A stretch of 6,370 nucleotides of DNA from Anaerolineae bacterium (lineage in GTDB: Bacteria > Chloroflexota > Anaerolineae > B4-G1 > SLSP01): the NCBI GenBank assembly GCA_016927095.1, contig JAFGNI010000723.1:1-6370 (forward strand), read 5' to 3'. Every line of letters begins with the position of its first letter. The first letter of the stretch is position 1. A program made the position numbers and the translations under genes. This document shows, piece by piece, positions 1-4,965 of the stretch. A model generated the notes under the pieces. It did not search any database. It saw only the letters and a program-made list of their open reading frames with translations, and was not told the origin of the DNA.

Positions 1-6
1 GAGTGT

Positions 7-24
7 AGCTTCGGCGAAGGTGCA
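7..24. repeat. Hairpin repeat, copy 1
   Basis: The sequence CTTC-GGC-GAAG followed by GTGCAA forms a short inverted repeat. It matches the element at 88-106 at about 15 of 19 positions (CTTCnnCGAAGGTGC is shared). No coding frame or known RNA family is recognisable around it. The two copies lie about 81 bp apart, upstream of the regulator promoter. They could be remnants of a small dispersed repeat or the end of an upstream transcript. The function is unknown. Confidence 0.35.
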
Positions 25-80
25 ACGGGCTTCAAGGAGGTCTAGAGCTCCGCCATTGTACGGTTCTCTGCATCGTGCTC

Positions 81-110
81 GCGTTCTACCTTCCCCGAAG
101 GTGCGAATGC
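81..110. repeat. Stem-loop with hairpin repeat, copy 2
   Basis: ACCTTC (88-93) and GAAGGT (97-102) pair perfectly around a CCC loop. The stem continues outward: GCGTTC (81-86) pairs with GAATGC (105-110), with one G-U pair and a small internal bulge. This gives about 12 paired positions ending 28 bp before the -35 box of the regulator promoter. No T-run follows (next bases GATTTCGC), so it is a poor match to a classical intrinsic terminator. It could still end an upstream transcript. The core repeats copy 1 at 7-24. Confidence 0.45.
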
Positions 111-126
111 GATTTCGCAGTATCCA

Positions 127-149
127 GCCGTTTCGCTGTTGACAACGGT
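127..149. promoter_or_regulatory. Inverted repeat over the -35 box, possible operator
   Basis: CCGTT (128-132) and AACGG (144-148) form a perfect 5-bp inverted repeat with an 11-bp spacer, extendable by a G-T pair at 127/149. The right arm overlaps the TTGACA box at 139-144. A protein bound here would block RNA polymerase, which would suit autorepression by the regulator encoded just downstream. This is inference from position and symmetry. Five-base arms can arise by chance. Confidence 0.25.
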
Positions 150-167
150 CGAGAGCTGATCTATACT
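139..167 (+). promoter_or_regulatory. Sigma-70-type promoter of the regulator gene
   Basis: TTGACA at 139-144 is a perfect -35 box. TATACT at 162-167 matches the -10 consensus at 5 of 6 positions. The spacer is the optimal 17 bp. Transcription would begin near 174, leaving a 5' untranslated region of about 65 nt before the ATG at 241. It is the best promoter I can find in the window and may also drive the transporter genes by read-through. No comparably good promoter is visible between the regulator and the binding-protein gene. Confidence 0.7.
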
Positions 168-168
168 G

Positions 169-192
169 GTTATATCCACATAGCCATATGAC
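169..192. promoter_or_regulatory. Imperfect inverted repeat at the predicted transcription start, possible operator
   Basis: GTTATAT (169-175) and ATATGAC (186-192) are inverted copies with 6 of 7 matches and a 10-bp spacer, centred at 180.5. The element begins two bases after the -10 box and covers the predicted start site, a classic position for a repressor operator. GntR and LacI regulators bind as dimers to such dyads. The A/T-rich arms make a chance match plausible. Confidence 0.3.
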
Positions 193-228
193 AGGTGCAG
201 GCGCACGAGATGCGATCCCTAGGCACAG

Positions 229-234
229 AGAAGG
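229..234 (+). promoter_or_regulatory. Ribosome binding site of the regulator gene
   Basis: AGAAGG lies 6 nt before the ATG at 241 but only 3 nt before the in-frame TTG at 238. The spacing favours ATG 241 as the start codon. Confidence 0.55.
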
Positions 235-240
235 CGTTTG

Positions 241-1389
241 ATGCCGGACTATGGTATTGACCCCGAGGATCCCCTACCCCGGTACTACCAAGTATACGCT
301 TCGCTGCTGGAGCGTCTCCGCGCGCAGGAGTTCGCGCCTGGCGAAGCTCTCCCCTCCGAGCGCCAACTGGTCCAGGATTACGGCGTCAGCCGCATCACGA
401 TCAGCAAGGCGCTGGACCTGCTGGAACGAGAGGAGGTGATAGAAAGACAACAGGGCCGCGGTACCTTCGTGAGGGAGCACGCAGCGCCGAGATCGGACGA
501 CCTGCGGCCAAGGCTGGCGTTCTGCATGCCGACCTACAGCGATGCCTACATCACCGCTGTGCTGATCGGTGCGGCTTGCCGGGCGATGCGCGACGGCGCG
601 CAACTCGAGATCATCGGTATCGATACCGAGGAGCAGGAGCCTCTTCGCATCCGGGATGCGGTCAACCGCGGGGTGGATGGCCTGCTGCTCTTCCCCCGCG
701 CCCGCTATCCCGACACGGCGCTGTACCAGGAACTGCGCGAACGCCGCTATCCGATGGTTCTGTTGGACCGGCATTACCACGAGGAGGACACGGATTGGGT
801 GGCCTTTGACGATGAAGGCGCGGGCTATGCCATCACCAAGGCCCTCATCGACAGAGGACATCACAGGATCGCCATCTTCACGGCACACGAGGTACGGATA
901 AGCAGTGTACGAGGCCGGATACAGGGCTATCAGCGCGCGCTGGAGGATGCGGGCTACGCCTTCGATGAGGATCTCGTGTGTATCGATGTCTATATGGAGC
1001 TCACCCCCGTTATGTTGCACCGCCTGCCGTCGAGTTACCTGCGGCTCTTCGACCGGCTGCGTGAGGGCAAGTTCACGGCCATGGTCGCTATCAACCAGAT
1101 CGTTGCGATGCAGATGACCTGTGACCTCATGCGGATCAGAACCGAACTACTACAGGCCGTGATCGAGGGAGAGAGGCGTTCCGTGATGGCACAGCTCGAT
1201 GTGGCGGTTGGCGCGATCTGCAACACGCCCTCTACACCCGACCAAGCCTCCGTGGCAGCGATGGCGATCCAGTCGGGTCAGGTGTTGGGCGAGCGCGCGA
1301 TGGAACTGCTGCTCGAGCGGGTCGAGAGGGGATGTGCCCCACCCCCACGCCACATCACAATTCCCATGGAACTCCTCACATTCGACTAG
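241..1389 (+). CDS. GntR-family regulator with LacI-type sugar-sensing domain
   Basis: This is a cytoplasmic transcription factor of 382 residues, probably a repressor of the adjacent sugar importer. Residues 11-78 form a GntR winged helix: PLPRYYQVYASLLERL starts the first helix, LPSERQLVQDYGVSRITISK is the helix-turn-helix, and ERQQGRGTFV is the wing. Residues 90-382 resemble a LacI/periplasmic-binding-protein-like ligand domain. Typical pieces are VDGLLLFPR (145-153), PMVLLDRHY (171-179), VAFDDEGAGYAITKALIDRGHHRIA (about 187-211), RIQGYQRALEDAG (226-238) and GERAMELLLERV (350-361). This AraR-like chimera is a known type that responds to sugars. Residues about 293-320 depart from the usual pattern (see findings). 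ATG 241 is preferred over TTG 238 from ribosome-site spacing. It is the first gene of a same-strand cluster and sits 147 bp before the binding-protein gene. The ligand cannot be named from sequence. Confidence 0.9.
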   Translation: MPDYGIDPEDPLPRYYQVYASLLERLRAQEFAPGEALPSERQLVQDYGVSRITISKALDLLEREEVIERQQGRGTFVREHAAPRSDDLRPRLAFCMPTYSDAYITAVLIGAACRAMRDGAQLEIIGIDTEEQEPLRIRDAVNRGVDGLLLFPRARYPDTALYQELRERRYPMVLLDRHYHEEDTDWVAFDDEGAGYAITKALIDRGHHRIAIFTAHEVRISSVRGRIQGYQRALEDAGYAFDEDLVCIDVYMELTPVMLHRLPSSYLRLFDRLREGKFTAMVAINQIVAMQMTCDLMRIRTELLQAVIEGERRSVMAQLDVAVGAICNTPSTPDQASVAAMAIQSGQVLGERAMELLLERVERGCAPPPRHITIPMELLTFD

Positions 1390-1536
1390 AAGCGGGGGGA
1401 GGTGCTTGCGTCAGGTTGCCGTCTCGCATAGGCCGGTTGGACGGGACGCTCCAGGGCGCCTGTCCAGGAGCCCGGGTGCCGCTTGCCCGGCGTGTTGGTT
1501 CACTTAACCGCTACATTACGCATCAAGGAGGTAGAA
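1390..1536 (+). promoter_or_regulatory. Regulator/binding-protein spacer with weak dyads
   Basis: This 147-bp spacer is GC-rich and carries no convincing promoter or terminator. CCGGG (1472-1476) can pair with CCCGG (1486-1490), but no T-run follows. GGTT (1497-1500) and AACC (1506-1509) form a short dyad 28 bp before the start codon, where an operator could sit. Neither is strong. A possible -35/-10 pair (TTGCCC 1483-1488, TTAACC region near 1505-1510) is too poor to call. Co-transcription from the regulator promoter is therefore possible, as is a promoter I cannot recognise. Confidence 0.25.
1525..1532 (+). promoter_or_regulatory. Strong ribosome binding site of the binding-protein gene
   Basis: AAGGAGGT is a full-length Shine-Dalgarno sequence just before ATG 1537. 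It decides the start: the frame is open back to a TTG at 1483, but the ribosome site and the Tat signal peptide both point to 1537. A site this strong suits a highly expressed binding protein. Confidence 0.85.
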
Positions 1537-2895
1537 ATGTCTGCTAGTAAGTTGTCGCGCCGTGATTTCCTGAAAGTCGCGGGCACCGGTGCTGCGCTGG
1601 CGTTCCTCGCAGCGTGTCAGGCGCAGCCTGCCACCCCGGAAGCCGAGCCCGAGGACACCGGACCCGGCGAAGCGCCACCGGCGCCGGAGTCCTACACCAT
1701 CGTCCATTGGGCTGAGGCGATGCTCGCCCCCGACAATGACAACGCCGAAACCTACAAGCCCTACGTCGACGCCGCGCACGAGGCGTTCCACGAGGAGTTC
1801 CCGAACGTCACCGTGGATTGTCAGAACCAAGGCTGGGATGAGGCCCTGCGCCAGAATCTGGTCACCGCGCTGCTGGGCGGGACAGCCCCCGACGTGATCG
1901 TGGGCGAGAACTTCTTCCAGCAGTATGGTGATCTAGGGGCGCTGTTGCCCGTGGACGACTACATCCAGGACATCGAGGATAACCTGATCCCCGGCACCTA
2001 CGCGGCTGCCGTGACCCAGGGCGAGACGTACGGGATCAACCAGTTCACGGGCTGCTTCGGCTTCGAGCGCAACCCCAACGTCATCGAGGCGGCAGGGCTG
2101 GATCCCTCCACCCCGCCGGCTACCTGGGACGAGCTACTGGAACACGCGGCAATCATCACCGAGGCCGGCAACGGTGAGTTCTACGGCTACACGCTCCAGG
2201 GTCCCGTCGGCTTCTCCGTGGGCGGCATCTTCCGTGTCGCCGTCTACCTCAAGCAGGCCGGCGCGGAGATCATCAAACCCGATGGCTTCCCCTGGTTCGA
2301 CAACCCCAAGAGCGTTCCCGTCCTGGAGTTCCTGCGCGAGATCAACAGGTTCACGCCCCCCGGGCTGACCTTCAACCCTGACGAGGGCCAGGTCTACACG
2401 CAGCTCTTCCAGGGCGTGACGGCCTATCAGATCTGCGGCTCGTGGCACGTCAACTGGGCCAAGGAATCGGGCCTGGAGAACGCGATGTACTCCGGCGTCC
2501 CCATCCCCAAGGATGGCCAACCCGCCAGCGTTGTCGTCGGCAACGTCATCAACGCCGGTATGACCGTGAGCGACCATCCCGAGGCCGCCATCGGCTGGTG
2601 CAAAGCCTTGACACGGGATGAGGTGCAGGACCTGGTGAACCCCGTGCTGGGCCGCATGCCCTCGACCCGGAGCGCGCTGGAGAAGCTCAAGCCCACAGCC
2701 AGCGAAGCGGATCAGGCCTTCATCAACGAACTACTGACCGCCGACCTGGGCATCCTGCCGCAGTGGCGCGAGAACCCGCAGCAGCTGTGGACGATCTACA
2801 ACGAGCTGCTGACGGCGGTGCTCAGCACCGAGGACCCGATCGACAACTTGGTCGGCACAGCGCAGCAGCAGGCTGCGGATGTAATGTCCGCCTGA
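1537..2895 (+). CDS. Sugar ABC transporter substrate-binding lipoprotein (extracellular solute-binding family 1)
   Basis: This protein captures a carbohydrate, or a similar solute, outside the membrane and delivers it to the permease pair encoded downstream. It is 452 residues long, normal for the family. The N-terminus has a perfect twin-arginine motif (S7-R-R-D-F-L-K13), a hydrophobic stretch (14-25) and a lipobox L24-A-A-C27. It should therefore be exported folded by Tat and anchored by a lipid on Cys27. A Pro/Glu-rich flexible tether follows (about 28-51). The mature domain starts at YTIVHW (53-58). Family signatures include LLGGTAPDVIVGE (112-124), YGINQFTGCFGFERN (165-179), PATWDELLEHA (194-204), LFQGVTAYQICGSWHVNW (290-307) and VVGNVINAGM (333-342). 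It resembles the CUT1 binding proteins for oligosaccharides or glycerol-phosphate. Trp, Tyr and Phe residues typical of sugar stacking are present, but specificity cannot be read. Stem-loops follow the gene. Confidence 0.93.
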   Translation: MSASKLSRRDFLKVAGTGAALAFLAACQAQPATPEAEPEDTGPGEAPPAPESYTIVHWAEAMLAPDNDNAETYKPYVDAAHEAFHEEFPNVTVDCQNQGWDEALRQNLVTALLGGTAPDVIVGENFFQQYGDLGALLPVDDYIQDIEDNLIPGTYAAAVTQGETYGINQFTGCFGFERNPNVIEAAGLDPSTPPATWDELLEHAAIITEAGNGEFYGYTLQGPVGFSVGGIFRVAVYLKQAGAEIIKPDGFPWFDNPKSVPVLEFLREINRFTPPGLTFNPDEGQVYTQLFQGVTAYQICGSWHVNWAKESGLENAMYSGVPIPKDGQPASVVVGNVINAGMTVSDHPEAAIGWCKALTRDEVQDLVNPVLGRMPSTRSALEKLKPTASEADQAFINELLTADLGILPQWRENPQQLWTIYNELLTAVLSTEDPIDNLVGTAQQQAADVMSA

Positions 2896-2911
2896 GTATC
2901 CGCGATCTCTT

Positions 2912-2938
2912 GTGAGCTGGTTTCACCACCAACCTCAC
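2912..2938 (+). other. Bulged stem-loop after the binding-protein gene
   Basis: GTGA (2912-2915) and GGTT (2919-2922) pair with AACC (2931-2934) and TCAC (2935-2938), with a GCT bulge on the left and an eight-base loop. The stem is modest (8 pairs) and lies 17 nt after the stop codon. It may fold together with the stronger hairpin just downstream, as part of a 3' structure protecting the binding-protein message. Confidence 0.3.
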
Positions 2939-2944
2939 GCATCA

Positions 2945-2975
2945 GGCGCGCGGATCGCGCGACGATCCGCGCGCC
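2945..2975 (+). other. Perfect 13-bp GC-rich stem-loop between binding protein and permease genes
   Basis: The arms at 2945-2957 and 2963-2975 are exact reverse complements (GGCGCGCGGATCG / CGATCCGCGCGCC) around a five-base loop, CGCGA. No T-run follows (GCAGATTGTG), so full intrinsic termination is unlikely. Known binding-protein-dependent operons, for example malE-malF of Escherichia coli, have stem-loops here that protect the binding-protein mRNA from 3' exonucleases or attenuate read-through. That gives more binding protein than permease. The same role is inferred here from position and strength. A DNA-level role as a protein-binding palindrome is an alternative. Confidence 0.7.
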
Positions 2976-3029
2976 GCAGATTGTGCAGCGTGCAAGCAGA
3001 GAGCGGCCCCGGTTGTGCTGAGTGACCGT

Positions 3030-3050
3030 GAGAGCGCGGTAGACGCTCTC
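3030..3050 (+). promoter_or_regulatory. Stem-loop immediately before the permease ribosome binding site
   Basis: GAGAGCG (3030-3036) and CGCTCTC (3044-3050) are exact inverted copies with a seven-base loop. The structure ends 3 nt before the AAGGAG ribosome site at 3054-3059. It could tune permease translation or serve as an operator. No good promoter is visible beside it. Confidence 0.4.
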
Positions 3051-3067
3051 GGCAAGGAGACGATAAG

Positions 3068-4012
3068 ATGGAAGGTGCGGCCCAAATACCCACAACGTCA
3101 CACTTGGGCAGACGAAACGGAAGGAAACGTCTGACGGGCAAGCGGCGGAGGGATACGATCGAGGCCTGGATTATCCTGACCCCTATTCTGATCTATTTCT
3201 CGATCTTCTTCCTCTTCCCCGTTGTGTCGAACTTCTACATCAGCTTCACCAAATGGAACGGCATCATGGGGGCGCCCGAGTGGACGGGCTTCTCCAACTA
3301 CCTGCGGTACCTCCGGCCCCCATATCCGCTGATCATCGGGAACACGCTGATCTTCGCCGTGGGCATCCTGCTGGTCCAGACCACCATCGCATTCCTGATC
3401 GCCGTCTTGCTGGATCAGAAGGTGCTGGGGCGGGGCGTCTTCCGCGCGCTCTTCTATATACCGACGCTGACCTCCGCAGCGGTCACCGCCCAAGTCGCGT
3501 TTGCCTTTATCTCGCCCTACGACGGGGTGCTCAACGCCGTGCTCCAGATGCTGGGACGCCCCATCGTCATCTGGACGATCGACGAGACCTGGATGCGCGC
3601 CTTTATCATCATCTATTCCATCTGGCGGGGCGTCGGCGGCCCGGTAGTGCTCTTCCTCGCAGCCCTCCAGGGCATCCATCGCGAGATCTACGAGGCCGCA
3701 ATGGTAGACGGTGCCAGCGGCAGGGATATGCTCTTCCACATCACCGTGCCGCTCCTGCGGCCTATGATCATCTTTGTCCTTATCACGGGCATGATCGGCA
3801 GCTTTCAGATCTTTGAGGCCGTCCTGCTGATCTCCAAAGGCGGGCCGGCGAACAAAACCAACGTGATGCTGCTGCAGATCTACAACGATGCCTTTGTGAA
3901 CACGAATATGGGCCTCGCCAGTGCCGGATCGATGGTGATGGCCATCCTCCTTCTGGGGTTCAGCATCACCAATATGCGTATCATGCGGCGCGGCCAGGTC
4001 GGCGCGGAGTAG
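3068..4012 (+). CDS. Carbohydrate ABC transporter permease 1 (MalF/UgpA type, CUT1 family)
   Basis: This is one half of the inner-membrane channel of the sugar importer. It has 314 residues, usual for this family. A basic cytoplasmic N-terminus (residues 15-29, rich in Arg/Lys) precedes about six membrane helices, near 33-54, 88-114, 126-148, 176-200, 232-255 and 283-303. The cytoplasmic EAA loop that docks the ATPase is intact: EAA at 209-211, DGAS at 214-217, G218, and VPLLRP at 227-232. The sequence TPILIYFSIFFLFPVV near the start and the YISFTKWNG segment are typical of UgpA/MalF proteins. ATG 3068 has AAGGAG at 3054-3059, 8 nt away. The gene follows the binding protein after a 172-bp structured spacer and precedes permease 2 by 10 bp, so the two permeases are surely co-transcribed. 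Confidence 0.93.
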   Translation: MEGAAQIPTTSHLGRRNGRKRLTGKRRRDTIEAWIILTPILIYFSIFFLFPVVSNFYISFTKWNGIMGAPEWTGFSNYLRYLRPPYPLIIGNTLIFAVGILLVQTTIAFLIAVLLDQKVLGRGVFRALFYIPTLTSAAVTAQVAFAFISPYDGVLNAVLQMLGRPIVIWTIDETWMRAFIIIYSIWRGVGGPVVLFLAALQGIHREIYEAAMVDGASGRDMLFHITVPLLRPMIIFVLITGMIGSFQIFEAVLLISKGGPANKTNVMLLQIYNDAFVNTNMGLASAGSMVMAILLLGFSITNMRIMRRGQVGAE

Positions 4013-4016
4013 GAGG
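4011..4016 (+). promoter_or_regulatory. Ribosome binding site overlapping the permease 1 stop codon
   Basis: AGGAGG starts on the second base of the TAG stop of permease 1 and lies 6 nt before ATG 4023. This suggests translational coupling, which would keep the two permeases in equal amounts. Confidence 0.75.
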
Positions 4017-4022
4017 ACAGGC

Positions 4023-4937
4023 ATGTACATGAGAAAACGAAGCACCGCGGGAAACATCCTGCTCTATAGCCTGCTGATCCTCGGCAGCGCCATCATGGCC
4101 TATCCGCTGGTCTATGCCGTCTTTGGGTCTCTCTGCAATATCGAGGACTTCTACGCCAGCCCGATCCTGCCGATGCCCCGCCACCTCTATCTCGAGAACT
4201 ACACGGTGATGGTCACGGCGGATTTCCCCATTGCCCTCTGGATCAGGAACACCCTCATCCGCATCGCTTGGTATATCGCCATCCCGGGCACCGTGGCGAT
4301 TATGGGTGGGTACGTCTTCTCCAGGCTGGAGTTCAAGGGTCGCGACGCGGTCTTCACCTATCTCCTCAGCTCGATGATGCTGCCCGGCATTGTTTTCTGG
4401 ATCCCCACCTACATCATGCTGGCGCGCTTTCCGGGTGCCGGTGGCAACAACTGGCTGGGCCAGGGCGGGAGCGGCTTCATCAACAAATGGCCCTCGCTGC
4501 TCATACCAGGGCTGGTCAACGTCTACTACATCTTCCTGATGCGACAGACCTTCTACAGCATTCCGGAGGACTTCGAGGAGGCCGCGCGCATCGATGGTGC
4601 CAGCACGCTGCAGATCATGCGCTACGTCTATCTGCCGATGCTCACGCCGACCATCACGGTGATGGTGCTCTTCCAGGCGGTCGCGATGTGGAATGACTAC
4701 CAGTGGCCGCTGATCGCCACGGCGTCGAACCCGGACGTCCGCACGCTCGCCCTCGGCGTGCAGCGGGCGTTGCTCAGCGGCGCGTCCCTGAAGGGTTGGC
4801 CACCCGGCACGGCAATCATCGACTATCCCTTCACCTTTGCACTGGCCACTGTGGCCAGCCTGCCGACGATCCTGCTCTTCCTGTGGCTGCAGGACTACTT
4901 CGTCGAAGGCGTGCAGGGGTTTGCGCTAAAAGGATAG
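4023..4937 (+). CDS. Carbohydrate ABC transporter permease 2 (MalG/UgpE type, CUT1 family)
   Basis: This is the partner channel subunit, 304 residues long. About six membrane helices are visible, near 12-36, 72-99, 109-135, 158-177, 206-228 and 270-290. The EAA loop is intact: PEDFEEAARIDGAS at 181-194 (EAA 186-188, DGA 191-193) and LPMLTP at 204-209. The end YFVEGVQGFALKG matches the conserved C-terminus of MalG-type proteins. A glycine-rich stretch, GAGGNNWLGQGGSGFINKW (138-156), lengthens the loop before the fourth helix compared with MalG. I recall similar loops in other CUT1 permeases. The start at 4023 fits the ribosome site at 4011-4016; the ATG at 4029 is less well spaced. No ATPase gene follows; the next gene is convergent after 25 bp. 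The energy-coupling subunit must be encoded elsewhere. Confidence 0.93.
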   Translation: MYMRKRSTAGNILLYSLLILGSAIMAYPLVYAVFGSLCNIEDFYASPILPMPRHLYLENYTVMVTADFPIALWIRNTLIRIAWYIAIPGTVAIMGGYVFSRLEFKGRDAVFTYLLSSMMLPGIVFWIPTYIMLARFPGAGGNNWLGQGGSGFINKWPSLLIPGLVNVYYIFLMRQTFYSIPEDFEEAARIDGASTLQIMRYVYLPMLTPTITVMVLFQAVAMWNDYQWPLIATASNPDVRTLALGVQRALLSGASLKGWPPGTAIIDYPFTFALATVASLPTILLFLWLQDYFVEGVQGFALKG

Positions 4938-4965
4938 GCGTTCCGGTCCCGCGACAGTCTGCCTA
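4935..4965. other. Convergent gene junction with inverted repeat spanning both stops
   Basis: Only 25 bp separate the stop of permease 2 from the stop of the opposite-strand gene. TAGGC (4935-4939) and GCCTA (4961-4965) are inverted copies that contain both TAG stops. The arms are short, the loop is 21 bases and there is no T-run on either side, so I cannot call a bidirectional terminator with any strength. Confidence 0.25.

Noticed and set aside
1..60. tRNA or rRNA remnant at the left edge
   Set aside because: The AAGGAGGT resembles the reverse complement of a 16S 3' end, but the flanking bases do not match, and no tRNA T-arm or cloverleaf can be drawn.
34..142. Short open frame after AAGGAGG at 34-40 (TTG 56, about 28 codons)
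   Set aside because: The spacing from the ribosome-like site to TTG is about 15 nt, too long, and the peptide has no recognisable features.
116..145. Divergent minus-strand promoter (TTGTCA at 145-140)
   Set aside because: The best -10 at the right spacing is TACTGC, which is a poor match, and no minus-strand gene is visible to the left.
274..1020. 248-codon open frame on the minus strand opposite the regulator
   Set aside because: It lies wholly opposite a well-supported regulator gene, shows no family motif, and long antisense frames are common in GC-rich DNA.
1483..1536. Longer start for the binding protein at TTG 1483
   Set aside because: It would put 18 residues before the Tat signal peptide and bury the AAGGAGGT site. 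ATG 1537 has ideal ribosome binding and signal-peptide position.
2945..2975. Intrinsic terminator separating binding protein from permeases
   Set aside because: The stem is strong, but the following bases (GCAGATTGTG) contain no T-run, so I describe it as a stabilising or attenuating stem-loop instead.
3098..4057. 319-codon open frame on the minus strand opposite permease 1
   Set aside because: It is antisense to a clear six-helix permease, is very rich in Asp, His, Glu and Gly as expected from the reverse of membrane codons, and has no recognisable domain.
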